64,000 bases of DNA from Tritrichomonas musculus (GCA_039105265.1 JAPFFF010000018.1:806001-870000); one strand, 5' to 3'. Shown: positions 1 through 12,252, counted from the stretch's first letter. The notes: generated from the sequence alone by a model not told the origin. A program made the numbers and translations.

Positions 1-741
1 AATTTCTTTATCCAAAATTAATGTATTTCAATGGTCACAAATAATTTGAACTATGTTCAAAGATATAATTGTTATTAATGATATAATTTGATTTTAATAT
101 TCAGTAAATACGATAAACAATTGGTTGCTAAGAATTTTGTTTAATTTCTTATCAAAAATTTTTGTTTTTTGATAAAAATTTAAATCAAAATTTTTTAAAA
201 ATTTTTGTTTATGAATTTTTTTTTTATCAGAATTCAAAAAATTTTGTTTTTTATTTATATGAGCAACAAGTAATCACATGAAATTTACCCAAATATACAT
301 ATATGACCTCATATTTTTAATGAATAATAATATATTATGAAAATTCAACATTTTAAATAATTCTCAAATATCTTGTCTAAAATATAAAATTTCTGTGTTT
401 GAAGCATATTATATTAAAGAAATAAGATAATAAATAAAAAAACTAATGAAAAAGGAGACAAATAAAACAATATAAACATTCATATTCATAATTGCAAGGT
501 TACATATTATTTTTCTCGAATAGGCTCTGAATAAAAAAAAAAAAAAAAAAAACATTTTTTACGTTATAATATTTTTATTCATGAGTTTTTTCTTTTCAGA
601 TTTGACTAAATATTTTCCATCAAAAACCGTTTTCGGTAAAAATTTTTTTGCATTGAAAATTGATCATTTTTTCTGCGAAGAAAAATTTTTCAATGACAAA
701 AATTTATTTTTTCTATCAAAAAAGATCGCAATTTTCAAATA
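1..741. other. intergenic, no gene seen
   Basis: Very AT-rich sequence with stops in all frames. It holds a run of about 20 A near 532-551 and scattered low-complexity T and A tracts. No coding signal, RNA gene or paired repeat was recognised up to the inverted-repeat element that starts at 742. Confidence 0.6.
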
Positions 742-1018
742 GAGTGAGGAGAATAATATGTAAACGCTTCTGAAAAAGTTTAAAAATGAAGGAGAAAAGC
801 ATTATCCGCTTTCTTTTAGTTAGTTTTATTATTATACATTATCAATTTAATTTGAATCACTATATAATAAATTACAAAAACAAAAATTAATAAAGATAAT
901 TTAGAGTTTTTTTATCAATTTTTTTCAAATAAATTATTTTTTATTTCTATTTATTAATTCAAAAAAATTGTATACCTTAAACTTTTTCTGTAGCGTTTAC
1001 ATATAATTCTCCTCACTC
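742..1018. mobile_element. MITE with TA target duplication
   Basis: A 277-bp non-autonomous element. The left arm 742-782 begins GAGTGAGGAGAATAATATG and is the near-exact reverse complement of the right arm 978-1018; about 38 of 42 bases match. A TA dinucleotide flanks each end (740-741 and 1019-1020), the duplication expected of Tc1/mariner-type transposition. There is no coding capacity inside. The arms and the TA are seen directly; the superfamily is inferred. Confidence 0.75.
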
Positions 1019-1020
1019 TA

Positions 1021-1687
1021 ATTTTTTTTATTTCGGGCAAAAAAGATCTTTTTTTCGTGCTAGCCCTATATTTAAAAACAAATAAATATGGTAACATTTT
1101 CAGTTATCATATTGAATTTTTCAGTTATCATATTGGATTCATTTTTTAGAATGCCGGAAGGATTGCATTTTTTATTCAAGAAAATTCTAGTTAATTTAGT
1201 ATTTTTAGGTATATCTTTTTATTTTGCAACATTGTAGACTTTTAATTTGCAAAGGCTTGACAAAGATACCTTGAATTGAAATCATTAATAAGTATTTAAG
1301 CAAATAATAATTTTTTTGTAATTAATTAATTTTAGTGTTTTAAGCTTTAAATAGCTTTAATTAACATTGCTTTTCATCCATTAAGTATATACCTTACTTT
1401 TCAATGAATATAAAATAGCATAACTATAAAACGAAATTGAATATTAATACATTCAATTCAAAAAGTTTATATAAAATAGCATGAAAAAGTGGAATTCACA
1501 TATCTTTTCTCTTTCTATTTTAAAATAAATGAGAACATTAAACAAAAATTGAATTAAAACAATTATTATGTTGAATGTTGTAAAAAATTGAATTAAAACA
1601 AAGGCAACTATCATATTTTTCTTATCAATACTTTTATTACCTTAGTTTAACCTTGAAAAAATCAGCTTTTTTTTTCTGAAATAAAAA
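1021..1687. other. intergenic, no gene seen
   Basis: AT-rich, with stops in all frames and no recognised feature. Short direct echoes such as TCAGTTATCATATTG near 1101 and 1123 look like local duplication. Confidence 0.5.
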
Positions 1688-1695
1688 GTTTTATA

Positions 1696-3085
1696 AGAGG
1701 TACGGAAACTCTAATTCCTGGACAAATCAAATTTAATATTATCATATTATAAATAATATAAAACATATAATATATATATAAAATTTAATTAAATTTTTAC
1801 AGATAGATTTTAAAGATAAACAAATATTAATAATTTGAAGCAAACTTTCACAAAAAAAACAATAAACTATAGAATAGGGGTTTTTCGAAAAAAATACTTT
1901 TTGCTTAAAAAATAAAGATTTTCCGAAAAAAGTAGATTTTTCGGAAAACGTTTTGAATGTTTTTTGATCGTGCGGCCAAATAAATTCACAAAAATGTTTC
2001 CAAAAAATCAACTTTTTTCAGAAAAATTGTATTTTTTTCGAAAAAACTTTTTTTTTCGAAAAACTCCTAATAAAAAAATTTTCAAAAATAAACTTTTTTT
2101 TAAAATAAATCAGGAGAGAATAAGAATATTTGACTTTTAAATCCTTATAATTTCATATGAATAAAAAAAATGATTTTATCATTAAATTTTTTTTTTCGAT
2201 CTGATATATTTATATATGTAAAAAACAAATAAAATAAAAACATTTATTTATTTTTATGAATGATATTATTTCATTTAATTGCATGTTTTCTAAAAAAAAT
2301 AGTGTTTTTTATATATATATAACAATAATTCCTTTTGAGCTTTCATGCTTTTCATTTGTTCCAAAAACATCAAATATCATTTGAACGATTAAAATTCATT
2401 TTTATGCTTGTTTCTGAATTATTCTTTTGGCCAATAATAATTTTTAATATCATGATTTACATTGATTGTTATTAATTTATCCGATTTTTCTTTTAATAGA
2501 TTTCATTAGGGTCGAAGACCTCAGATTTCTTGTTTTAAATTTGCAATTTCTAAGATCAATTTATTTTTTAACATGAAATTATACTCATTATTTCTTTAGT
2601 TTTCAATGATTTACAAATAATATCATTTTTTTGGAAATATCTTTATTTAAAATCTATAAAAATTTAATATTTTCTCAAATATAATTAGATATTAGTGTAT
2701 ATAAAATTTTTGTAAAATAAAAATATACGATAAGTCCAGGAATGAAAGATTTTTTGCATTCTCAAAACATCACATCACCAAAGATTTCATAAAAAAGGTT
2801 TTTTCTTAATAAAAAAAGATTTTTGATCATTTTGAGCTCTTTTTTCTAACATTGTAGTTAACACTAATAGATATTTTTTTTAAATTAATGTTGTATTGAG
2901 CGTTTTAGAAAATAGTAATATTTTGTCATTTCTTTTAAATTTAGTTATAATTTATTTTTTTCATATTAACATATTTATACAAAATTTAAATTTATATAAA
3001 ATTTAATTTTTTTATTTAATATAATAAGATAATTTCATTTTTACATTTTTCATGAATTCTCACAAAAGTTAGTTTCCATACCTCT
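1696..3085. mobile_element. non-autonomous element, hAT-like, 8-bp TSD GTTTTATA
   Basis: The left end AGAGGTACGGAAACT (1696-1710) is the inverted match, one mismatch, of the right end at 3071-3085. The 8-bp sequence GTTTTATA lies immediately outside both ends (1688-1695 and 3086-3093). A further inverted pair, ATTCCTGGAC, lies inside at about 1714 and 2734. The 1,390-bp interior has no coding region. An 8-bp duplication is typical of hAT elements, so the superfamily is inferred from TSD length; no transposase is present. The TIR resembles that of the element at 5188-7842. Confidence 0.7.
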
Positions 3086-3282
3086 GTTTTATAATTAACA
3101 AGAGTGTACTTTAATATAAATTATGTTTTTAATTTATTGTATCTAATTGTTCATGTAAAGATATATACTCGTTAAATAATGATATTTATTTATATTGTTA
3201 CTTTGATATATTTATTTATTTGAGAAACGATTGATATCTTTTGATTGCTATTAACTTTTTTCATTATTAATAAAATTATAAC

Positions 3283-4200
3283 CAGGGTTTCCCTGTCCAG
3301 TGAGGTGAATAGCCAAGTTTGACTTTTTGAAGCACATCTCGTTATTTTGGATGGATAGTAGACTGTTATTATCAATTCAAAAAATTTGTAAAACTTTGAA
3401 TTTTTTGTGAAAAAATGTCCAATTAAAATCTTATAAGATAGCGTAATCCATCTCAATAAATCTTTTTATGAGCATATTAGAACGTCATATAAAGTTGTTT
3501 TACTTCTTTTCGATATTCATTCTTAACAAATTGAAAATTATTCTTTTCAAAAAGTTGTAAAAACTTTTATTAATAATATGGTTATATCCTTATGATTTAT
3601 AAAAATATTTTTTAAATAGAGAATTATTTGCATTTAATACAAAATTTTGCTTTTTGAAATTAATAAATAAGTGATTTTTCTTTTATCTTTAATGAATTGT
3701 TATATTATGATTATTTTTCAAAACTAATTTGGTCATCTTTGAATTTATCAAACCAAATATGTTTTGAATAATAATGGTCGTACCAAATACAAATAAAAGT
3801 TAAAAATCGACTTTTCTTAATGTTCATAACATTCAAAATAGATTTTCAAAAGTGCTACGTGAAATTTGTAAATCTCTGAATTGCCTTCACTTTTTGAGTT
3901 TTTATCACTCAAAAAGTGACCATTCAAGAGATTTTTACATTTTGATTCAAAAGATATTTGTGGGCTTCAGTCCCCTTTTGATATAATTTCTTTCAATCTT
4001 TAGCATATTGGACAGTTTTATTAATAAACGACAAAATTTTCTGGCTATTTTTTCATAAAAAATTCAAAGTTTTACAAATTTTTTGAAGAGACTATAACGG
4101 TCTACTTTCCATCCAAAATAACGAGAAATGCTTCAAAAAGTCAGACATGGCTATTCACCTCACCCGACAGGGAAACCGAGGACAATCAGGCCTTTCATAG
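3283..4200. mobile_element. long inverted-repeat element, CAGGG end, TSD ATTATAAC
   Basis: Two imperfect inverted arms of about 140-150 bp (roughly 3286-3425 and 4030-4180) share blocks such as GTGAGGTGAATAGCCA and CTCGTTATTTTGGATGGA. The left end reads CAGGGTTTCCCTG, a hAT-type start. The right arm is followed by about 20 extra bases before the second ATTATAAC (3275-3282 and 4201-4208). The interior is non-coding. The arms are certain. The exact right boundary is less so, because the terminal bases are not symmetric. Confidence 0.6.
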
Positions 4201-4453
4201 ATTATAACCATACATATAAATAAAGTTGAGTTTTTTTATAAGCCAAGTTCAATTGTCTGATTATGAATCCATTTACAATTCATATTGAAACGCAATAAGT
4301 AAAATATAAAATTATAATTTTAATACAAGGAATTTCAATAGATGAGAATGATATAACAATGTCTCTTGAATGTGAGACATTAACAAAATCATTGTTATCA
4401 TCATTTATAGAAAAGAAAAACCTATTTTTGTTTTTTCTATTTTTGGGCAAAAT

Positions 4454-4584
4454 CTAGGCTTTTGTGTCCGAAATTTTTTATATTCAAAAAGTTAAAAAAA
4501 GTATCCAAAAATATCCAATTTGGATACTTTTCGGACATTTTTCGAAACTTTTTGAGAAAAAAAATTTCGGACACAAAAGCCTAG
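4454..4584. mobile_element. 131-bp hairpin MITE, TSD GGCAAAAT
   Basis: Near-perfect inverted arms of about 26 bp begin CTAGGCTTTTGTGTCCG at 4454 and close at 4584. GGCAAAAT flanks both sides (4446-4453 and 4585-4592). The element is almost entirely a foldable hairpin, because the middle also contains TATCCAA/TTGGATA. The small open frame across it is a by-product of the hairpin. The 8-bp TSD suggests hAT-type mobilisation. Confidence 0.75.
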
Positions 4585-4592
4585 GGCAAAAT

Positions 4593-5179
4593 AAAGGAAC
4601 ACGACTTTGGCGGTTATTGAAAATCGACGTTTCGACTTCATATTGAAATATTATATACTATATTGGTTTTTAAGCAAGTTTTATATAGACCAAAAAAAAA
4701 ATCTATCGTAGGGGAAAAACATTATTCATGTTTTAAAAATCCAAGTTATCAAAAAGTTTAACTTTTCAGAACTAACGTACGGATTTTAATTCTAAACGTT
4801 TTTACATGTTTGATAGAAATGGTGTAAATACACAGAAATGAATCGATATATCGACAAATGAAAGAAAAATATCAAAGTATAAAAATAATTCAAAAAGTGG
4901 TCAAATTGAACGATATTTTATTTATTATTCTCAATTTTTTTATTTTATTCATTTATCATTCTGAATTTACTTATGTATTTAGTAAATTTAGATATGAATT
5001 TTCCTTATATTAAAGATAATAATGTGTTTTACTATTACAATTTAATATTAAAAAAATCATAGAACATCCAAACATCATTAAATCACATAAATATCCCAAT
5101 TAATTGATTTATTCAACTGATAAATAATTATATTTACTTGATATAATTGCATATAATAATTATCTGTTATAATTTTTCC
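4593..5179. other. intergenic, no gene seen
   Basis: AT-rich sequence without a supportable gene or paired repeat. Confidence 0.5.
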
Positions 5180-5187
5180 GAAAAAAT

Positions 5188-7842
5188 AGAAGTGCGAGAA
5201 CTAAAATAACGTATTTTTTGTTTTTAAAAAAGATTGATTTTTCAAAAAATAATTCGTTAGCCTTATGATTTTTTTAATAAAATAAAGTATATAATTGATT
5301 ATATATATTATATATCAGTATCACACTATTTGAAAGTTCATACGTCGAAATTCAAATTTTACATATTTTGAAGAATATGATTGAAGTTGAACCAATATTG
5401 ATTATTTATTAATTTTATCATATTTTAAATAGAATTATTGATATAATCTCTAATTAATATATATATAATATTATAATATAAATGAGATAAATTTATTTTA
5501 GCAAAAAAATTATAGAAAACGTAAATATCTAGCTATAATATTAATTTTATGGGGATAATTATTTTATATTAGAATTAAATTATATTGTATGGTATTATAT
5601 TATGATTATTTATAAATCCGCTCGACGGGCGTAGTTTTATTTTTTTATACACAAAAAGTTATAAAAGAATTGAGTAAAAATGTTCGTTTGACTTAAATCC
5701 CCTCAAAATTCTGTACATATTCCGTTATATAATATTTTATTAATATTCCTTAAATATCAGTAAATTAAAAATAAATAAAAAGTAATATATAATTTTTGGA
5801 CGAAATTTATTTTAAAAAATATTTTTTTTTATCTTGAAATAGCAAACAGAAGACAGATCTTATCTTCAATAATTTTATAAATCTACTTTCACACTTTATA
5901 AGCTTAATACTTTCATTAAATTAAATAATAATCTAATAATAACAGACCATCATAATAAATAAGACTAAAATAAATAATTATCAAGAATTTCAGATTATAT
6001 CTTTATAAACCATGCATTATTCATTAGAGAAATAATTATTAAACCAATTAAATATCAGTTATTTGTCAAATGACAACAATAAAACACATTTTTGAAAAAC
6101 TTTTTATCATAATCGTAATTCTTAACCAAGGAAATAGTCTAATTTATGAATTATCAAATAACAACATTGATATTGGTAATAATAGATCATTTTTTGCTAT
6201 ATTCTTTGTTTGTATAATTTTCCAATATTGAAATCCTTTAATTGCTCAACGATTACAAAAGTTAAAAATGTGAATATTTAAATTATTTTATTTAAATAAA
6301 TATAAAAATTACCTTAAAAAACAAAGTATTTGGTGCTCTTTTTTAATTTTTTTAGAAAAAGGGGGATTTTTGCCTCAATTTTTTTGGTTAAAAAAAATGA
6401 AGATATACAAATAAATATAAAATATTTTAAAATACATTTATATAATATAAAATATATAATGGAACATAAAATATATATAGAATAAAATATATATTAATAA
6501 TCTTTTATTTCAAGATTTTTTATACAATTAAGTGTTTTTTGACATATAGAAATACATTCAGTAATCCATAATTAATATAGTTATAAAAATAAATATATTA
6601 ATTTCAATGAGAATAAATAAAGAATACTTATCGTAGGAATAAAAAGATAATTCAATATATAATATTTCTGAGTAAGTTTATTCAAAAAAAAAATTGAACT
6701 ATTTCCAAATAACTTTTTGATATAAAATATTTATGTTTTGAAAGCCAATAATTTTTATTTCAAAACTTTTTCAATTATTACTTTTTTATTTTCCAAAAAA
6801 TTGAATATTTCCGAAACAACTTTTTGTATATATAATATGATTTGGAAATATTAATTTTTTTAAAGAATTATTTATCAATTTTGGATGAAAATGCAGAAAA
6901 ATTAATATTCCAGTTTAATGATTTCGTTTCACTCGAAAAAAACCTATTTTTATATAAACTTTAGTATTGAATTGTTATTTAAAATATTCATAATTCTTTT
7001 TCAAAATCCACTTAATTCCGCATTTAAAAGATTCAATATCATCTTATACAACTCAATGGACAATAAATTTGCAAATTAAAAATCAAAAATTGGAAAAATT
7101 AATTATAATTTATTTGAAATATTAAATTTTTATGTAAACGAATAATAAATAATTGTTTTAAACGCATATTTAGTTGAATTACTTATTCTTTTTTTAACAA
7201 ATATTTTTTGTTTATCAAAATAATGATAATTTAATAAACAAAAAATACGTTATCTGCTCATTAAATAACGTTTTTTTCTTAAAATGCAGATACTATTAAT
7301 TTAATGCATATCTTATTTTAGGTTTAATATTTTATCAAAATAATTATTATATATAAATTGAGTATATATTTAAGTATTATTATATGATATATTTTTAATT
7401 ACTCTATTTAATAAAAAGATATAAACATATTATTCGAATTCATTTGAGAATAAAAAATAAAAATTGAATAAAAAATTAGGATGTGTATCAAAAAGTTTAA
7501 ATTTTTGAATGAAAAACATCTTTTTTATCATATCTTTTTTTTGCTACGATAAATTTTTTTTATTACTAATTAACATTTTATCAGAATTGAAAATTAAAAT
7601 TATTTATCATATTTAAAAATCACAAATCCAAATTTGATAAAAAGCACAAATCGGTTCCCCTTTTTTTAGAAATAAAAATTTGAATTGTTTATTTTCTCAC
7701 ATTCAATTTTAAAATCAATGTAATATTACTCGTAGCGAACCAAATTAAACAATTATACATTAATTATACATTATTTAACCTGCATAAATAAATATCTCAA
7801 TTTGAAATAAATTGGTTAACCAAAGGTAGTTCTCGCACCTCT
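5188..7842. mobile_element. 2.66-kb non-autonomous element, TSD GAAAAAAT
   Basis: The left end AGAAGTGCGAGAACTA (5188-5203) is inverted at 7827-7842 with one mismatch. GAAAAAAT lies directly outside both (5180-5187 and 7843-7850). The TIR is related to AGAGGTACGGAAACT of the 1696-3085 element. The interior is AT-rich, with stops in all frames and no transposase trace that I could read. The simple A-rich TSD is weaker evidence than a complex one, but TIR and TSD together are convincing. Confidence 0.6.
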
Positions 7843-7850
7843 GAAAAAAT

Positions 7851-9090
7851 TGATTTTTCTAAATTGATCTAAAATCATGCAATTATTACTATTTCAACTC
7901 CAAAATGCGAATAATATATTGAATGCGTTCTATTAAATAAATATTTATTAAAAATATTTTATTTCTTAATAAAAATTCACTATCCAAAAAAAACAATATT
8001 TATAATCTAATAGAATTATCAACACTAATTGTCGTACAAAATAAAATATCAATGTAAATAAATGCATAACAAAAATGATTTTTCCTCAGGATTACAAAAA
8101 CCAAAAAAAAGATATGGAAATTTTTAAGTCTACCATAAATTTTATTTTAAAGATATAATATCATTTTATCATTTAGTACTAAAATAAAATATCAAAATTA
8201 TTAATCTACATGTCCTTTGGATGATTAAAAAAAAATATCATTATTCAATTATTACAACACACTTTAGATAATTCCGTAATATATCATTATATATTATTTC
8301 ACCTAATATAAAGAACTAATATATTTCAAGAATTTTGCTTTTTCTTGTTTTTATAAAAAGATATTAAAGCATTTTTAAACCTTTTTAACGTACGAAAAAC
8401 GGTTGCCCTTGTTCCTTTGGCAAAATTTTATTTTGAATGTAAAATACAAGTTATTTTTTTTCTCTTTTTGAATTAAAACTTTGAAACTTTTGAAATATAT
8501 ATCTTTGTTATAATACATCTATGAGATATATTCCTTTGGAATATTTATATTTTATTATTTGAATCATTTGATAGTATTTATTCTCTCAAAAACATAAAAT
8601 TTTTTATTTCATGAATTTCTCGATTTTGTTATGAATAAAAGTTATTATGCTACGTTTATTAATCGTATGTTATAATAGAATAAATAAAACAAAATATAAA
8701 TTGAAAATAATTTCGATTTTAATATGAAAATCATAATTATTTGATGATTCATCAAACAATTTGTTTTAATTGAATAAAATTTTTATCCCCAGAAAAAATT
8801 AAAGCAAATTTATAATATAAAAAAGATATCACCAAACATGAATATATCATTTAAAAATAAAAAATCTCTTAGAAATTTAGGAAAATGGGCAAAATAATAG
8901 ATATTCCAAGTTTTTCAGAACTCAATAACATTTGAATGAGCAAATTCAAACGGTAAATTTTTCTTAAAAATATTAACTATTCCAATTAGATGAACTATTT
9001 GCTAATATTAAATAATAGAATCCTTTTAATAACGAAAATTTTAACCACTTGAATTTATAATATTAAACGCTCATGATTTCTGTTATAATT
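7851..9090. other. intergenic upstream of membrane-protein gene, no gene seen
   Basis: AT-rich, with stops in all frames. Nothing is recognised until the putative initiator just before 9122. Confidence 0.5.
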
Positions 9091-9099
9091 TTCACAAGT

Positions 9100-9105
9100 T
9101 CACTT
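9100..9105 (+). promoter_or_regulatory. putative initiator (Inr)
   Basis: TCACTT lies about 20 bases before the ATG at 9122. It fits the trichomonad initiator consensus TCA-Y-W, where the A is the transcription start. A second weaker match, TCACA, lies at 9092. No other core promoter element is visible in the AT-rich upstream region. Confidence 0.4.
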
Positions 9106-9121
9106 CATTTGAGTCTTAGTA

Positions 9122-10489
9122 ATGTTCTTCATTACATTGCTTTCTTTGGCTTTTGCTAAGAATAAGATTGAAGTTCCAAAATACAGCCAGTTGCTCATCG
9201 CTCCAGATATTAGTCAAAGTGAAATTGATAAATCTTTCGATGAAATGCAAAAGAACCCCGAAGCATTTTGTACATCTGATGAAGCAAAACAGTTAGAAGA
9301 AGAATATGATCCTCAATATTGGATTGACTATTGCATAGCAAACTTGAAAGCAATGCAACAAGTAAAAGTTTCAGACGGATCAAACGTCAACAGTGTTCTT
9401 AAAGATTTCAAAAAAGAAAACGAATTCCTTATAATAATAGGCATGCCAAAAGTTGCAATTGATTTCAGCAACTTGAAAACAGAAATGATTGTTTCAGTTT
9501 CATATGAAACTGACATAGAAGCATCTAAACAATTATCAGAAGACAGGACTTCAAAATACATTAAAATAATCAAAAAGAATGCAATGAAATTAGCAACAGC
9601 TCACTTCGATAAAAGCCACAAAAGCATAATGAAGTATGTAGCTCTACAAAAGAAAAATGTTAAGGACGAATATGGTCTAATAGAAATTGTTGGAGATGTT
9701 AAAGGAAAAGTATCTTTTCTTATATGTTTCAGTTGTACAATAAAAATATCAAACAGTGATTTAAACGTTCCTTATTCATTCTTTTCACATGCAACATTAC
9801 ACTCTGAATCAAAGAATATTAAAAGCAACCATTTTATTTCCGATGTTTTCACTACTAAATCTCTAAATGCAGTTCTCAAAGATAAAATTAAAGTTAATCA
9901 ATTCGGAATTCTACTTGGATATTATGATGATTACGACTACACTTTTCAAATTGTTTATCACAAAGATTCTTGGGGAATAAAGTATGGCAGCAACAATAAT
10001 GCTTTAACGACAATTTTTGAAGATAATCCAGTTTTAGTTCCATATTCCAGCGCCTCGGTTTTCAATTTGCTCGTTTATGCTTTTAAGATTGACATCAATC
10101 TTGAAGCTGATGTCAAACTTGAAAAATACAGCTCAGTAAATCTTACATTAATCGAATCATTTAGAATAGCTCCAAATGAAGCAAAGAAACTTGAAAAGGA
10201 TAAAGTTCAAATTACGGCATCAGGCTGGGATGCTGTTGCCAAAGAAAATAGACCAAAGGTTTCATTGCAATTAGATTCAGAAAGCTTTGAATTCACAAAA
10301 TCTGAAAACGATCCATTTGAAGTAAGCCAACAAGAACTCTATAGTTACAAGCCAAAGAACAAGAAGAGCGTTAATGTAGGAATGATAGTTGGTATTGTTG
10401 TTGCATGCGTTGTTGTTGTTGCAATTGTGATTGTTGTCGTTGTTGTTGTACTTCGTAAGAAGAAGGTTGGAAACTCTTCTGAACAATAA
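9122..10489 (+). CDS. signal-peptide, single-pass (type I) membrane protein, unknown function
   Basis: A 455-residue protein. The start MFFITLLSLAFAKNK is a short hydrophobic signal peptide, probably cleaved near residue 12. The large middle part is mixed and presumably luminal or extracellular. A very hydrophobic segment at about 422-444, rich in Val and Ile, is followed by an 11-residue tail starting RKKK. Such a layout fits a plasma-membrane or secretory-pathway type I protein of the kind abundant in trichomonads. I recognise no domain in the ectodomain. The start is supported by a candidate Inr about 20 bases upstream. The stop TAA runs into AAA (TAAA), which in trichomonads can act as polyadenylation signal, followed by a T run. 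The AT-poorer coding sequence contrasts sharply with the surrounding DNA. Nearest neighbours are transposons. Confidence 0.75.
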   Translation: MFFITLLSLAFAKNKIEVPKYSQLLIAPDISQSEIDKSFDEMQKNPEAFCTSDEAKQLEEEYDPQYWIDYCIANLKAMQQVKVSDGSNVNSVLKDFKKENEFLIIIGMPKVAIDFSNLKTEMIVSVSYETDIEASKQLSEDRTSKYIKIIKKNAMKLATAHFDKSHKSIMKYVALQKKNVKDEYGLIEIVGDVKGKVSFLICFSCTIKISNSDLNVPYSFFSHATLHSESKNIKSNHFISDVFTTKSLNAVLKDKIKVNQFGILLGYYDDYDYTFQIVYHKDSWGIKYGSNNNALTTIFEDNPVLVPYSSASVFNLLVYAFKIDINLEADVKLEKYSSVNLTLIESFRIAPNEAKKLEKDKVQITASGWDAVAKENRPKVSLQLDSESFEFTKSENDPFEVSQQELYSYKPKNKKSVNVGMIVGIVVACVVVVAIVIVVVVVVLRKKKVGNSSEQ

Positions 10490-10540
10490 AATTTTTTTTT
10501 TTTTTTTTTGCATTTGATTTTATTACACCTGTTTCACTTT

Positions 10541-10656
10541 CGTAACGGAAATTTTCAATATCGTAACGGAAATTTTCAGTATCGTAACGGAAATTTTCAG
10601 TATCATAACGGAAATTTTCAGTATCGTAACGGAAATTTTCACTTTTGTTACGGAAA
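10541..10656. repeat. 21-bp tandem repeat, about 5.5 copies
   Basis: Units starting at 10541, 10562, 10583, 10604 and 10625, of the form CGTAACGGAAATTTTCAGTAT with few changes, plus a diverged last unit. The core TAACGGAAA also occurs in the 21-bp array at 26177. The in-frame peptide repeat it would encode is an artefact of the 21-bp period. Confidence 0.85.
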
Positions 10657-12106
10657 ATATATGATTTTTGTTATAAAAATTTGTGATTTTAAAGTTAACA
10701 CCTTTTATTTAATAAAAAATGATTGTTCATTCAGATAAGCTTGTAAAATATAACCAAAAGTAAAAAAAAGACCTGGTCTTGGTGATTCTTTCTGGTCTTT
10801 TGGCGATTTTAATAAATCTTTTAAAAAGTTTTTTCTTATGAATTATTAAATAAAATGATTAAATGATATTTGATTAAATAATAATTCAATTTACGAATCA
10901 ACATTCAATAAATTCAATGAATTTATTTAATAACTCGGCTATATATATTCATAAAAATATAAATACTATTAATATTTCAATGCATTATTTTAATGCATTA
11001 TTTAGTATTCGGCTATATATATTCATAAAAATATAAATACTATTAATATTTTAAATACATTTTATATCGGTATATATTTAAAATATAAATGAAAAAAATT
11101 TATTTTCAATTGAAAAAATGCTTTTATTGATTTTATTATATATTTATATCTTATTATTTTTTTATTTTATATATGATATTTTGAAAGCTTTACAAATCAC
11201 CATCGCCAAAAAAACCGTTTTGGTGATCTCCAAAATATATGTAAACTATTCAAAATTGAATGCTGTCGCCAAAAACCCAAGACCTGGGCTTTTGGTGAAA
11301 TCGGTTATTTGGCTTTTCATCGTCAATATAAATGAGCTTTTTATTATTATTTTATATGATATATTATACAAATCATACAATTATTTGGTAATATTCAAAA
11401 AATAACATTTTTTTACTGAGAAAATCTTATCGATTATTAATATGACTTTTGATAAAACTCATTTAATTCCTCTTTCAAATAATTCAATGGTTTATGACAA
11501 TAATAAATATTAATAAACGTGATAAAACGCAAAAGTTTCAAAAAAACGTATTTTAAATAATTCAGCTATTTTTATACAAATATGCTATTTATATGAATTA
11601 CAAATTTGTTATTATATAAATGTGATATTTTTAATATTATATTTAAGATAAAAATCTACTTTTTAAAATTTTTTTGTAAGATAATGGTATTTTTAAAATG
11701 ATCGTTATGCTCTCAATTTTATTTTCTTTATTCGCCTTCGATACTTAATCATTTTATGGTGCTTTAATTTATTCATAGGAGATAAAACAAATATGTGAAA
11801 ATCTGACCAATTGACGCATAAGATCTTGGATGATTATTTTCTATGAATTTCATAACTTTTTGAATGCTTTCATTGAATTGTAAGGCCTTCTGGACTTGGA
11901 CTTTTTGATTTTTGGACTTTTTTTTTGGTCTTTTCAAGCCAAAAATTAATAAGGAAAAAATTTTTGTCAGAAAAAAAGGTAATTTTATATTCAATTTTCA
12001 ATTAAAATTTTTAGTTAAAAAGCCATGAATCAAAGCATATTTGGTCATTCGAGTAATGATAATAATAATAAAAAAAAAACATCAAAGTACTAATTCGAAC
12101 ATGTAG

Positions 12107-12137
<31 letters not shown>

Positions 12138-12233
12138 TACATATGGTGCTATTAATCTCTTCAATAATATAAAATACTATTATATGCCTTTTAATAATAC
12201 AATATTTTTTAAATATTATGAAAATATTTTTTT

Positions 12234-12252
12234 CAATGGACGTTGTTCTGAA
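12234..12252 (+). repeat. CAATGGACGTTG terminal-repeat copy 1
   Basis: CAATGGACGTTGTTCTGAA lies 35 bases before the transposase ATG. The same motif occurs at 14333 (same orientation) and 14731-14751 (inverted). This could be the left TIR of the transposase-bearing unit. I could not find a convincing target duplication beside it. Confidence 0.6.

Noticed and set aside
4464-4646. 60-codon open frame over the 131-bp hairpin
   Set aside because: It spans the MITE and its flank; no coding composition.
4598-8430. AAAGGAACA near 4596 and its inverse near 8410 as ends of a large element
   Set aside because: Only about 9 matching bases with diverging sequence beyond and no flanking duplication.
10508-10738. 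76-codon open frame with a repeated NGNFQYR peptide
   Set aside because: It is created by the 21-bp tandem repeat (period divisible by 3) in a transposon arm; no start context or conservation.
11118-11405. 95-codon open frame, also present at 20264 in the second copy
   Set aside because: It lies in the AAGCTTG element; the two copies differ by frame-neutral and stop-generating changes alike, so it is not under protein selection.
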